The notes: generated from the sequence alone by a model not told the origin. A DNA stretch of 64,000 nt from Selaginella moellendorffii (GCF_000143415.4 NW_003314353.1:536507-600506), one strand, 5' to 3'; positions 11,147-21,491 are shown, counted from the stretch's first letter. Translations and numbers: made by a program.

Positions 11147-12736
11147 ATGATGCGTCTCTGGTTCCAAGTTTTTCTCGCAAATTTGGTTCTCTCTGTGCTA
11201 GCATCAACATCCAGCGCAGACTTGGAGGATTCATTCGAGCAACTCTTCCCGGAACACCTCCGGGATTTTCACCCATGCGCTTCCCTGCCGAAGAACTCTG
11301 CCGAGAGGAGCGTTTGCAGTCTCCTGTCAGCGACGAGCAAGCAAATCTCCCTCCTCAAATCGCGAAGCATCTCCAATTCCGACACCACTGCATACAACTT
11401 CACGAACAAGAGTAGCAGCTGCAAATACAAGGATGAAAACGGGCCATCGCTCCACAGGTACGCCACCGAGAGATCACCCGAGCTCGCAGCGCTGCTCGAT
11501 CGCTACGCCCAAATGCACAGTCTGTGCGTGGAGGCCGAGTACCACCGGCTGCACGACGCGCGGTACCGCCCGGCGTGCCGCTACGTCGTGTGGAGCTGCA
11601 CCTTCGGCCTGGGCAATCGCCTCATGTCGCTCGTCTCGGCCTTCCTCTACGCCATCCTCTCACAGCGCGTCCTCCTGGTGGACAACGATGGCTGGGAGAA
11701 GCTCTTCTGCGAGCCATTCCCAGGCTCTACGTGGAGGATGCCGCGCGGCATGCACTCCTCTTCTAGCCAGGCCTCCAGCTTCTCGGCGTTCTACAAGAGT
11801 AGCGCTAGATCTTCCTCCAATTGCGCCAAGAACTCCTCGAATTGCCATCGATCTTCACTCCCGCGAGCGGTCCCTCTCGCCTTCCGATCCAAGACCGATC
11901 CAGCCGAGCACAAATTCCTCGTCTGCCCGTCCGCCACCAGATCCCTCCGCGAGATCCCGGTGATCTACTTCAAGAACAGCAACCAGTACTTCGCGCCGGG
12001 ATTCTTCCTCAATCCCGCATTGCAGCCGGCGCTGGCGGCGCTGTTCCCATCCCGCCGTGTCTTCCACGATCTGGGCAGATACCTCCTGAATCCCAGCGAT
12101 TCCGTGTGGCCGCGCATCGCCCGGCTCCATAGAACCCTAATCGCCGGCGCGACGAGGAGCTTTGGCGTCCAGATCCGCGACTTCGAGCGAAAATACACGA
12201 GCTACTTCGACACCACGGTCCCGCTTTGCATCCAGCAAAGAACAGGAATATGCCCGATCGAGGAGGAGGATCAAAACAAGGGAGAATATACGCTCTCTGT
12301 CTACGTGGCAACGATGGTCGCCGGACACGTGGCGGCGATCAACGCCACGCTGGCGGCGAGCGGTCTCCGGTTCAAGCTCGGGCACCAGCGCGCTGACGGG
12401 GCGCAGCTCGATGACGTGGGCCACCAGGAGAAGGCCGTGGCGGACATGTGGCTGCTGAGTCACGCTGACGTGTTGCTGACGAGCGGCATGTCCACGTTCG
12501 GGTACACCGCGCAGGGGCTGGCGGGCGTGGTGCCGTACAGGCTCACGCACTGGCCCAAAGATCCGTGCCTGGTGGCCGTGTCCAGCGACCCGTGCTTCCA
12601 TTTTGGGCCACCCAAGGGTATGCGCTGTGACGAGGATGGGTTTGGACTTGGCGAGGACAACGCGCGGGGGACCCAAAATGTGGTGTGGCCTTGCAAAGAT
12701 TTTGCTGGCACGGGATTGCAACTCGTGGAGACTTGA
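11147..12736 (+). CDS. GT37 fucosyltransferase (xyloglucan/arabinogalactan type)
   Basis: An intronless frame of 529 residues. A hydrophobic N-terminal segment (LWFQVFLANLVLSVLA, residues 4-19) fits a type II Golgi membrane anchor or signal. Typical GT37 blocks follow: CRYVVWSCTFGLGNRLMSL at residues ~143-161, FGVQIRDFE at ~339 (GDP-fucose binding region), TLSVYVATMVAGH, and KAVADMWLLSHADVL with TSGMSTFGYTAQGLAG at ~430-462. These enzymes transfer alpha-1,2-linked fucose from GDP-fucose to xyloglucan or arabinogalactan side chains in the Golgi. The acceptor cannot be told from sequence. Several N-x-S/T sites are present (NKS, NFT, NAT). The coding part is clearly GC-richer than its flanks. 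Two adjacent ATG codons (11147, 11150) could serve as the start. Confidence 0.9.
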   Translation: MMRLWFQVFLANLVLSVLASTSSADLEDSFEQLFPEHLRDFHPCASLPKNSAERSVCSLLSATSKQISLLKSRSISNSDTTAYNFTNKSSSCKYKDENGPSLHRYATERSPELAALLDRYAQMHSLCVEAEYHRLHDARYRPACRYVVWSCTFGLGNRLMSLVSAFLYAILSQRVLLVDNDGWEKLFCEPFPGSTWRMPRGMHSSSSQASSFSAFYKSSARSSSNCAKNSSNCHRSSLPRAVPLAFRSKTDPAEHKFLVCPSATRSLREIPVIYFKNSNQYFAPGFFLNPALQPALAALFPSRRVFHDLGRYLLNPSDSVWPRIARLHRTLIAGATRSFGVQIRDFERKYTSYFDTTVPLCIQQRTGICPIEEEDQNKGEYTLSVYVATMVAGHVAAINATLAASGLRFKLGHQRADGAQLDDVGHQEKAVADMWLLSHADVLLTSGMSTFGYTAQGLAGVVPYRLTHWPKDPCLVAVSSDPCFHFGPPKGMRCDEDGFGLGEDNARGTQNVVWPCKDFAGTGLQLVET

Positions 12737-13556
12737 CATGAGGATTTTTCTTTCCTTTTGGGACGAGATGCTTTGACAAGAAGGACAAGGAGTTCTGGAG
12801 CATATCCGTGTTTGTCATCTTCGATCAGCGGTCGACCTCCATTTTGTATTGTCCAACTTTGCGAATAATGGGATATCTTGAAGTTCCAATTACTGGAGTT
12901 TTATATATCCTTCTTTGTAATATGCTTCATGGCACTTTGCGCGGTTGAGAGGGTGACGAGCATATGGCACAACGACAAGAGGGTAGTGAGATAGATGAGA
13001 GAGGAGTTGTCGCTAGAAGGCGAATAAGAACCGAATCCTTTCTTTGACCAAAAGCCCTAGTCATTTGAACATCAGGATTGTTGTAAACATTATAGCAGCA
13101 AATGCCGAAACTAAGCATGTTGTGTTTGGCAATGCCATAGAGAAGCATAGTTAGAATCTTCTAAAACATGCTAAACAACAATCACTTCAAAGCCATCAAA
13201 GTTGACGTGGTTTATTAAACTATGAACCAGTTTAATGTATGGCTTTACAGTTTAGTATTATACAGTAGAATGATTTGAAAAATTTATCTTGTCAAAGTCA
13301 GGAATTTCTAGAGGTGGTGTTGCTTGCTTCTGGACACTTTCCTGTTGGGACCTTCTACAAGAATACTGTGAGCTCTCATTTTTGGTTAACACCATTTCAA
13401 AGTCTACGTTTGAATCTTTTATCCACCAGTCGCAGTTCAAATGTGAGACGCAGCTTTGCTCGTATAAATAGGCGAGTTGGAGAAAGCAATTCTCGCAGCT
13501 CCAATCCATTTCCATTCCTTTCCATTGTGAGAAAGCAGGAAGAGTTTTTGGAAGCC
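12737..13556. other. Intergenic region between the GT37 and Bet v 1-like genes
   Basis: About 800 bp with no supported gene. The last ~100 bp before 13557 should hold the leader of the Bet v 1-like gene. Nothing else was recognised. Confidence 0.3.
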
Positions 13557-14066
13557 ATGGCCAACGTGAAGCATCATCAGGTGGAGGTGAATGTTTCCAT
13601 CGACCGGATGTGGGGAGCATTCCAAGACATGCCCCATTTGCTCAGCAAGATCGTCCCCGAAGGGATCAAGAGCGTCGACAAGAAGGATGGAACCGTCACG
13701 ATCCACTTCGCGCCTGGTAAGCTCCTCAGTAGTCTATGATCACATATGATAGACAAGTTGGATCGAATTGTTTCTTCAGCCATCGCCGAGAAGTATGGAG
13801 ACTACGTCAAGGAGAAGGTCGAAGTCGATCACAAGACCAAGACCCTGGTGACCGAGATGCTGGAGGGCGCAGGGCTGGGCAAGAAGTACACCTCCAAGAA
13901 GCTTGTGACTTGTCTCAAGCCGGGCAAGAGCGCGAGCTCCACCCTCGTCTCGTGGGACGTCCACTGCGATCCAGTCGGCGAGGACGCGGCCGAGGAAGCC
14001 GAGAGCCTCTCCACGCTCAAGAAAGTGGAGGAGCACCTCGTCGCCAATCCTTCTCTCTACGCTTGA
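13557..14066 (+). CDS. Bet v 1 / PR-10-like protein, copy 1
   Basis: Two exons (13557-13716, 13780-14066) give 148 residues, normal for the Bet v 1 (START-like) fold. Exon 1 encodes the first strand and helices (VEVNVSIDRMWGAFQD, LLSKIVPEGI). Exon 2 encodes YGDYVKEKVEVDHKTKTLV, LKPGKSASSTLVSWDVHCD and a C-terminal helix. The fold makes a cavity that binds hydrophobic ligands such as hormones or specialised metabolites; the ligand is unknown here. The 63-bp intron splits a codon after its first base. The two minus-strand relatives nearby have an intron at the equivalent place, which supports common descent. The Gly-rich loop seen in copy 2 (GTGGTG) is reduced to KKDG. The start ATG at 13557 agrees with the N-termini of the other copies. 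Confidence 0.85.
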
Positions 14067-14402
14067 GAAGAATCAAAGAGATTGCAATAAAGGATTTGGG
14101 TTTGTGAGAAATTTTATACAAAAATTTTGAAAAGAAAGATTTGGGTTTCATGCGAATTTTGTCCATGTTTTCTGCTTCTAGACAAAAAACAAAAAAAACA
14201 ATCCATGATTAAAAAACGGTGGTTGACAGAAAAGAAATTGACGTTGAGTTAGAATGGTTGATGGAGAAACCACTGTATATTTCTAAGAAAGTGTGATTAA
14301 AACGAATGGAGATTTCTAAGAAAGCTCGAGCCGGCACAAGAGTACTCGCAGGCGCCCCCCGTCGGTGATTAAAATGATTAAAACAGAATTGGTTGATAGA
14401 AA
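14067..14402. other. Intergenic region
   Basis: About 330 bp between the Bet v 1-like copy 1 and the U6 gene. No gene seen. Confidence 0.3.
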
Positions 14403-14453
14403 AAAAATTTGGACCATTTCTCGATTTGTGCGTGTCATCCTTGCGCAGGGGCC

Positions 14454-14485
<32 letters not shown>

Positions 14486-14505
14486 TCTGGTGTCTCCGAA
14501 GAGAC
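14403..14505 (-). ncRNA. U6: U6 spliceosomal snRNA gene
   Basis: The minus strand matches plant U6 almost base for base: the 5' stem-loop GTCTCTTCGGAGAC, the ACAGAGA box in GATACAGAGAAGATTAGC (which also holds the AGC triad), then GCATGGCCCCTGCGCAAGG and the end ATGGTCCAAA followed by a run of eight T, the Pol III terminator. The 5' stem differs from the common plant GTCCC/GGGAC by paired changes (GTCTC/GAGAC), so pairing is kept, arguing for a functional copy. U6 pairs with U4, then with U2 and the 5' splice site, and forms the catalytic core of the spliceosome. The exact 3' end within the T run is approximate. Confidence 0.95.
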
Positions 14506-14528
14506 ATGAACTTTACATCACCCAACAC

Positions 14529-14571
14529 TATATATAGAAAATATTTGCAAATTCGCTTGGGCAAGTGGGAT
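14529..14571 (-). promoter_or_regulatory. U6 promoter: TATA box and upstream sequence element
   Basis: Reading the minus strand, TATATATA lies at 14529-14536, 23-30 nt upstream of the U6 start. ATCCCACTTGC at 14561-14571 resembles the plant snRNA upstream sequence element (RTCCCACATCG). The gap of 24 nt between them is the short spacing known for Pol III-transcribed plant U6 genes, as opposed to the longer spacing in Pol II snRNA genes. Confidence 0.85.
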
Positions 14572-14651
14572 AGGGCTTTTTCGAGCCCTAGGCCTACAGC
14601 ATATTCTGCCCTAGAGGATATTCTACTTTCTCCCACCTCTTTTTCTAGGGC

Positions 14652-16065
14652 ATGGCGCTGCTAGGCGAGGAGTTTAGAGGCGCGGCGTTGGAGATGGCGC
14701 GGGCGTGGGAAGCGTGCACTGATATGCCGCTTTGGCAATGGCGATCTTTCCGCCATCCTCATGGGCTGCCACCACCCGATTCGGTAATTTTGTTCTTTTT
14801 CTCCGAGGATCTCCACAGTCGGCACAGTAGATTTATGTCTTTTCCCGCAAATTCGCTTGCTAGTGCTCTCAATCAGTGATGTGGAGCAAACTTGCGAGCT
14901 CTTTCCTGTCTCCTCTCTTTTTGCCACTGTGATTGAATTGTGATTGTTTTCGTCTCCTCTTTTCTGCCTTTTGTGTGTCCGTTCGAGACGTTGTTTTTCT
15001 TATCTATATCTACCACTGGTTCTCTTTCTTTTAAGGAGTTTCCTTCTTATTCTTTCCTTGTCTTTGCTATATAGCACAGCGTTTACGTTGATTCAGTTTT
15101 GTTTTTCTAAACTTTCGCTGTCACAGGCTGGAGGATATCTTGTTCTTGAGGATGTTCCCGTAGATAGCGAGTACAATGACGAAGCTCCGGAGGTAACGAA
15201 CTCTTGCTAGATCGAGCGAGATCTTGGATCCAGACAAAGGAGCTTCTCTGTTTTTGTTTTGGTTTCTATAGGACGATGGTCCGACTACCAAAGAAGCTTG
15301 TCGTGACGACATTGCGACGGTGAGTACTTTCACAGCACACGCTTGGGTTTGTCGTCGAAAGACTAAACTTTTGCGCCTTTAGGCTGACATCGAGGCACCT
15401 CGAGTACATTTCTACACATATCATATTCTCTACAGTGATTCATACGGAGTTCCAAGGCTGTTTTTCAATGTTCGGCTTCCAGGCAAGCTTTTCCCCTTGT
15501 CCTGAATTCGTTTTTCTTTTTTCCCTTGTGTTTTTAGTATTTCTTTGAAATGATTATTCTTCTGTTATGTTTTGCAAGAATACAGATGGCAGACAGTTGG
15601 ATTTGGAGCAAGTACAGAAAGACCTGCCACGCTCGTCCTGCGAGGAGCTTAAAAGGCACCGTTGGACTTTCCTCACTCTCGAGGTAAATAAAAGAAAAAA
15701 AAAAGAGTTTTTTTTTTCTCTCTCTCTTTTTTTTTTTTCCCGGGACAAAGTTCATCTGAGATTTGACGGTATTCCAGGATCACCCGTATTTGCATAGTCC
15801 GTGGTTCACATTGCATCCGTGCGGAACAAGTGGCCTAATGACCTCTATATTCCCCGTCGCAAGCTCCGAAACCGAGAGAAGCGGAATCCATTTGCATCCT
15901 CGAGTGTCCCGCAAAGTTGAAAGTGGCAGTGGCCTCCGATACCTGCTGGCCTGGCTCTCATTCTCGGGGGAAGCTGCGGGGCTAAAGATATCGTCCCAGA
16001 CATTCTCAAAACTTATATCGCATTTAAACCAAGAGAAAAACGAGAACAACAGCAGGGTGGAGTAA
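14652..16065 (+). CDS. ATG10: Autophagy-related protein 10 (E2-like enzyme for ATG12)
   Basis: Six exons: 14652-14783, 15127-15192, 15272-15319, 15383-15482, 15586-15683 and 15778-16065. They give 243 residues, similar to Arabidopsis ATG10. Recognisable parts are GGYLVLEDV, the core FYTYHILYSDSYGVPRLFF, DLEQVQKDLP, RHRWTFLTLE and the active-site block DHPYLHSPWFTLHPCGT. In that block the Cys of HPC is the expected thioester residue. ATG10 takes ATG12 from the E1 ATG7 and conjugates it to ATG5, a step needed for autophagosome growth in the cytosol. Intron 4 appears to start with GC (CCAG|GCAAGC, 15483) and end with AG; all other introns are GT-AG. The ATG at 14652 is the first in frame with the conserved N-terminal helix. 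Confidence 0.9.
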
Positions 16066-16208
16066 GTGGACAACAGCATCGCTTCTCTTTGCTTCAATAA
16101 AGAAGACGAAGAAGATGGGAAAGGAAAAGTGGCCAAGGCCAATTTTTACAAAACAAAGCACACTCTCTGGTGACTGTGGTGACTCTGGGGGCTTGGGACT
16201 TACTTCGG

Positions 16209-16860
16209 CTAGACGGTGTAGGCGTCCGCATTGGCCTGGAGGAAAGCCTCCTCTGCCTTGAGGAGGTCGACGAGGCTCGACTTGATCTGCTCCAGCGGTG
16301 GCTCGCCGATGGGCTCGTAGTCGACGCTGATGCTGAGGAGAGTGGTGGTGTCGTCCTTGCCTGGCTTGAACGCCGCGGTCCTCTTGAAGGACGTGAAGTG
16401 CTGGCCGATGGCACCACCCTCGAGCGCCGACACCGTCATGGTCTTGGACTCCTCGTCCACGAACTCCACCTTTTCTTTCACGTATGGAGCTCCGAAGACC
16501 GCCGCTGCAGCTGGAACAAGCGCGGCCAAAACAAAGTGTGAGAAAAGGAATTCAAGCTATCGCTACTGTAAGTCTCTCTTTCTTTCTACTCTCTCTACTT
16601 GTTCTTATTAGTGTCTTTGGACAGAGGGAAGAAGACAACTGCGAGAGAGAGAGATATATATAAGTTGGCTGTGCTGTTTTACCGGGTCCGAATGTCAAGA
16701 GCCGGACGCTTCCGGTGCCGCCGGTTCCTTCCAGCAGCTCGATGCTCTTGATCTTGTCCGGGATGATCTTTGGGAACAAGTTGCTGCTATCTTTGAGCGC
16801 GTTCCACAGGCGGTCGGAGCTGGCATTGAGCTCAACATCCTCAAAGGTCGTGGTCACCAT
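16209..16860 (-). CDS. Bet v 1 / PR-10-like protein, copy 2
   Basis: Two minus-strand exons (16860-16683, 16510-16209) give about 159 residues. Exon 1 encodes TTTFEDVELNASSDRLW, LFPKIIPDKI and a Gly-rich loop, LLEGTGGTGSVR, matching the phosphate-binding-loop-like segment of Bet v 1 proteins. Exon 2 encodes PYVKEKVEFVDEESK, the GGAIG region, VDYEPIG and the long C-terminal helix. The intron (172 bp) splits the codon after base one, as in copies 1 and 3. A second acceptor 6 bp downstream would remove two Ala. A GCA repeat (about eight units) sits immediately upstream of the start codon. The 3' end faces ATG10, with 143 bp between the stop codons. Confidence 0.87.
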
Positions 16861-16886
16861 AGCTGCTGCTGCTGCTGCTGCTGCTA
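16861..16886. repeat. Trinucleotide (GCA/TGC) microsatellite
   Basis: Eight or so tandem GCA units on the minus strand directly before the ATG of Bet v 1-like copy 2. No start codon lies within it, so it is probably leader sequence rather than a poly-Ala extension. Confidence 0.8.
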
Positions 16887-18020
16887 GCAAAAGAAACCAG
16901 AGAAAACCAACGTCGCCGGTCGAAGAGACCGGCAAGAAGATCGAAAACACTCAATCAAAACGAGCGAGCAAGCGAGCAAGCGAGCGAAGAAGAAACAAGA
17001 CGAAAGGAAGGAAGAAAGTGGCGAGGGATCGGAGGGGCGGGGGCGAGTTAATATATGCGAGGGGGACGCGAGAGAGAAGTTCCAACAGTACAGCAGCAAG
17101 GGGCCCATGACGCACACACAAAGCAGCCAAGTTCAGTGATTCCAATTAGCGCTAGCTCCTAATTTCTTTGCTTAACTTACTGTTTCTTCTTCTTTTAGTT
17201 TTGTGAAACCAAAGTGCAAAGAGCGATCATTCTGTCCCAATGGCGAGCAACACAGCGAGTATATTATTTTTCTAGTGCTCCACTTGGGAGGTAGCTTAGA
17301 CATTGTTAAAATCCTCTCTGATCACAGTCTCTTTTTGGTATTGGCTGGTCCTCCTTAAAAAGATTCTCTCTTTTTTCTCCTTTATCTTTTCCTTTTTTCC
17401 ATTTCGGACTCTTTTTCGAATAGTTTAGGATTAATAAGTCAAATAAAATGTTTGGTTTTCTTCTTTCTTCATGATGGCTGGAGATCGCTCGCTTGCGCTT
17501 GTGCTGCCAGAGGAATTCCGCCCGTGCTGGAGTTTCTCATTGCCGCCTTCTCTTGGGGAGGAATCTGAGATTTCTTTCTTTCCAACACCAAAAAAGAAAA
17601 ACAATGTTTTGATTCCTAAAAACCACCGGAAAAACGTCCTGTCCGAAGTCAAACCATTTGTTAATTCGGCGAATAAAGCAAAATGTAACACAAATGGCAG
17701 GCACTTACGAAATAAATATGTACTAGACATATCTGGAAAAGCAAAGCAAAGTGAATAGAAGATAAAAGAGCAAAAGCTACCAGAATATATTCTCACGCAG
17801 AGAGGAGATATCATTCTTGTCATGCTCTAGAGGGTACCACAATGACATCATTTTGGTGTCATCATACAAGCTTACCTGTGAATGCGTATCAACTAATCCT
17901 TGGAAAAAAAAAAACGAAAACAAACGTCCTTACTCACAGTAATAGAGTTTCTTTCATTTTCGCGAAGCTCCAAGCCCTCTGTGCATCAAGAACAAGGAAT
18001 TAGCTTTGAGTTTAGTAAAA
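16887..18020. other. Intergenic region between Bet v 1-like copies 2 and 3
   Basis: Just over 1.1 kb. The part next to 16887 should hold the leader and promoter of copy 2, including CGAG-rich repeats near 16960-16990. The rest shows no conserved coding sequence; an open stretch at 17471-17758 has no recognisable domain. Confidence 0.3.
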
Positions 18021-18025
18021 CTCTC

Positions 18026-18078
<53 letters not shown>
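18021..18078. repeat. CT/GA dinucleotide microsatellite
   Basis: About 58 bp of almost pure CT repeat, just downstream of the stop codon of Bet v 1-like copy 3. Confidence 0.9.
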
Positions 18079-18079
<1 letters not shown>

Positions 18080-18172
18080 TGTAGGGACTGTCTCCATCTC
18101 GGGCACTCTCGCTATCACTGCTCTCGCAAACCCGAGAGAAATGGAAATCATACCTGAGCACACTCGCATCTT

Positions 18173-18761
18173 TCATGCGTGGAGCTGTGTCGTCTCGCCG
18201 AACTGAGCCTCCTCCACGCCACTGTTGTATTCCTCATTGTGTGACAGCAAGTATGCCTCGATCGCGTGGAATGTCCCCAGCGCTCCCATCTTCGACTCCT
18301 CCAAGGACGGGCTCTCCACAAGGGGCTCGTACTCGAGCCTCCAGGTGATGGTCGTGCTGGAGCCATCGCCGCTCGGTTCATACGAGACTGTGACGCGGTA
18401 CAGGCTGAAAACGATGCCGATGAATCCTCCATCGATGACGGAGGTGACCGTGGTGTAGTTTGCCTCGTCCACGGACTCCACTCTCTCCTTGATAAACTTC
18501 ACCATTGGCACGGCTGGTATGAAAGCACTAACAGGATCAATAAACGCATTTGAAACGAGCTTGCTTTCTTTTCTTTTCTTCACCTGGTCCAAAGTTGAGG
18601 ATCCTTACGCTGCCTGCCGACCCGTCCCCCTCCAGGCTTTCGACTGTAGCGAAGACCTCCGGCATCACCTTTGGCAGCAGCACGCTGCTGTCTTTCATTG
18701 CTGCCCATAGACGTTTGAGAGGCACTTGCACGACAGTCTGCACAGATTCCATTGCTACCAT
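18173..18761 (-). CDS. Bet v 1 / PR-10-like protein, copy 3
   Basis: Two minus-strand exons (18761-18584, 18513-18173) give 172 residues. Exon 1 has the same length (178 bp) as exon 1 of copy 2 and reads VQTVVQVPLKRLWAAMKDS, LLPKVMPEV, LEGDGSAGSVR. Exon 2 reads VKFIKERVESVDEANY, a GGFIG region, WRLEYEPLVE and a C-terminal helix, with about 15 extra residues at the end. The 70-bp intron is at the same place and phase as in copies 1 and 2. The Gly-rich loop is present but altered (GDGSAG against GTGGTG). Ligand unknown. A second in-frame ATG (codon 4) could also be the start. Confidence 0.85.
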
Positions 18762-19214
18762 TTCTCAAGAATCCTGCAGCAAGAAACTCTCAGTACACCG
18801 GCGATGCGAAACTTCTGCCCCAAGGCAATGCTTACCCGATCCAAAGATACACGTATTTATTCACACTTCTGACGGCGAAAGAAACTGCGAATTTTTTTTG
18901 GTGCGGAGTCAAGCTTCTCCACCGCCAACTACCTTGTAGTAGCACTGCCACAAACGTCTCGATTCAGAATAAGTCCACGACAAAGTCGAATATTCAAGAG
19001 TAACTTGCCTGTATTTTAAAGGAGAGGCAGCCTTCTACTGACAAACCGTATTGCATAGCAACTTCTTGATGCTCACAGTCAACAGCAGCCGTGGCCACAT
19101 GCACCGTCGCCTGCATCAAAATTTCTAAAGAAACGAAACAAGTTTGTCAGCACCGCTGCGTTGCCAGCTTTCATTCGCGTCAAAAGTTGATTGTGTTCGT
19201 TCTAGTAAGAGAGG
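18762..19214. other. Intergenic region between Bet v 1-like copy 3 and TRM5
   Basis: No gene supported. It should hold the promoter of Bet v 1-like copy 3 and the 3' UTR of TRM5. Confidence 0.3.
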
Positions 19215-21113
19215 TTACACGGTCCGCGGCCGCTTCATGCCGGACTCTTGTGTCTGTGAGACATCAGAGTCTGCTTGACCAAACGCAATGGACTCCGGCA
19301 GCATAAAACTCAGACAAAGCATGGTCTGCAGAAATAACAAGAATTTAATTCTCAGAAAGACCACACCATGAGCAAGAGTTTACCTTGTTTGGTGCAACCA
19401 AACGCACTGTCCAAATCGATGCTCCAGGTAAAGATCCTCTGATAGTGTTTTCAGCAATCTGGAAAAGATCAAGCCAGATATAAAGAACAAAAGACAAGAA
19501 TTACGAACATTCATAATGTCAGCAGTTGTTTGTTTGGCTCTCAAAAAGCAGTAGCAGTGGACACACGGCATCGAGCCTTTCCAGGAATCCTTTGAAAGCA
19601 AACCTCTGAAGGTGTCTGTACGACTGTGAGCACGGGAAAGAAAACATCGCTAGATGATTACCTAGGAACGTTAAAGCTGAGGCCGGCAAGTTCATCACAA
19701 CGTGATCAAAGTGCTCCCATGGCTTAGCTTCAACTACGTCTGAATGCACCGCATTTGTTTGCTTTCTTTTAACTTTAGCCTTAAGCGTATCTGCAATAGA
19801 CGAACACAATGCATTGAGGATAAACTCAGTCGTAAAGACTTCTTACCTGAGTCTTGTCTATCTGAAACACCGTCCCTTGATGTGTTTCCCTCGTCAGCTT
19901 TGTTCAGAGCATGGGCCATTGCTGTTGCTGGATTCACCAGTTCCTTCATAAATTCTCGAGCGTCCATATTGTAAGCGACGATCCTGTTGCCGACCTTGTT
20001 AACGTCGGCATTTTTGAGAAGGTATTCCACACTTGCAGGATTGAGATCGTTCGCATAGACCAAGCATCCCTTCTGTGCAGCTGGTATGGCAAAGGGCCCG
20101 ACCCCTGCGAACATATCACAGATCACCTGGCCAGGCTGAAACTCGGACACAAGCCGCTTGTGCTCGTGTTCAAGCCTTGAGTTCCAGTAAACGAGGCCGT
20201 AATTCAGGTGGAAAATGGCACCGTACTGCTTCACCTCTGTAACCATATTGTCCTCTCCGGCCAAAAGCTCAAAGCTCGGAACACGGAACTCGTTCTTGAT
20301 AGTGCCAACTTTGTTAAGCACAGTTTTCAGCTTTGGATTCTTCTGCAAAGCAAACATGCCTCGGGACGTGGCTTTGGTGAAATATATCAAAACTTACGTC
20401 AAGTAGAACCTTGCCAATCAGTTTTTTGTAAGGGAGATGCTCATCTCGGAGGTTAAGATGTGCAATATGTCCTGAAAGTTTCACTGTCAGCGTGAAAAAA
20501 AAGTAGAAAGAAAGAAAATACCAATTGTCTCGAAACTACTCGGCACCTCACAAGTTTTTGGAAGAATCTCTCTTAAAACGTGATCTGTGAAGTCTCTGTC
20601 AGAGAAAAGCCATCAAAAGAAAAGGAAAACAGCGTACCTGCGGACCAATGCTCGTAACTTAGTAGAATCTCATGCGGAGTCACGTCGAGATCGACAAGAT
20701 CTTTAAGAGCGTTTAACTTCTCATCGGGAATTTCGTGCAAGCCTTCCTTTACCAGAGCAAGAAAGAGATGGAAGCTAAACAAGCAATAGAAATGTGAGAC
20801 TACTCACTTGGATCTTTCACCGATTCTGAGAAAATCACTAGCCGAGACTCCGCATCAGCTGGATCATTGACGATGTGCTTCACTCGCGGCTTGTCGATGA
20901 CATAGCTGAGGAAACGAGAGATTCCTTCACAATCTCGAGAATACGCATCGGATTCACTCACCCGGCGAGCAATTTCGACACCTGACCGCACAGCCGCTTT
21001 GGAACGCGCAATGCTTGCAGCCGAAGGCTCTGCGCAAACCTAGATTCATCCAGGAAGAGCTCCGCCCGCTCCTCCGCCATAGCGGGAAGCACTAGGGCTT
21101 TGCAAACCTCCAT
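19215..21113 (-). CDS. TRM5: tRNA (guanine-37-N1)-methyltransferase
   Basis: Ten minus-strand exons: 21113-20962, 20905-20808, 20742-20638, 20584-20522, 20471-20398, 20342-19847, 19790-19662, 19615-19509, 19458-19384 and 19325-19215. They give 469 residues and every junction keeps frame. Family blocks are [46 protein letters not shown] (spread over three exons), [18 protein letters not shown] (AdoMet-binding loop), [18 protein letters not shown] (catalytic N-x-P-x-x) and VRLVAPNK near the end. TRM5 makes m1G37 beside the anticodon, which prevents frameshifting. No obvious organelle transit peptide is seen, so a nuclear/cytosolic form is likely. The acceptor of exon 3 was chosen for phase; another AG lies 5 bp upstream. 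Confidence 0.9.
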
Positions 21114-21491
21114 CTTCGCGTTAAACCCCAAGCGGAATCTCTCATGCGAACGCCGGAATATGCCAATTTAACAGAATGTCTGCCAGAATGTACCGTGGTA
21201 TATAACTAGCGGCAGTACCCTATATAACGCAATGGCGAGTGCGGCTATGGTGTGAGAGCTCGACGTAGGGTTAGCGGCTCCGCCACGAATCTCCTGGAGC
21301 TCGCGCCTCGAAGATTGGATGATCTACTTGAGCGGCAGGTTTGGCATTGCTATCCTCTAGGAATCAAGGCGCCGCGCAGCTGTGGTGAGCGATAATCTGA
21401 AGTCTTCTCTCCCTCGCAGGATTAGAACCCTATAACGCACCAAGAACGCGAGCGCGCGCCTGCAAACCCTAGGATAGGGCTTCCCGGGGAA
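21114..21491. promoter_or_regulatory. Shared divergent promoter of TRM5 and the CCCH zinc-finger gene
   Basis: Only 378 bp separate the two start codons, which point away from each other. TATA-like stretches (GTATATAAC near 21200 and CTATATAAC near 21220) lie in the middle. Shared regulation is inferred from the layout. Confidence 0.5.

Noticed and set aside
12137-12739. 200-codon minus-strand frame in the GT37 gene
   Set aside because: It is antisense to conserved GT37 motifs and has no family features.
17471-17758. 95-codon open stretch between Bet v 1-like copies 2 and 3
   Set aside because: AT-rich, no domain and no splice partner; probably chance.
18021-18078. CT repeat as a possible regulatory GAGA element
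   Set aside because: It lies downstream of the nearest gene's stop codon; nothing else supports a regulatory role.
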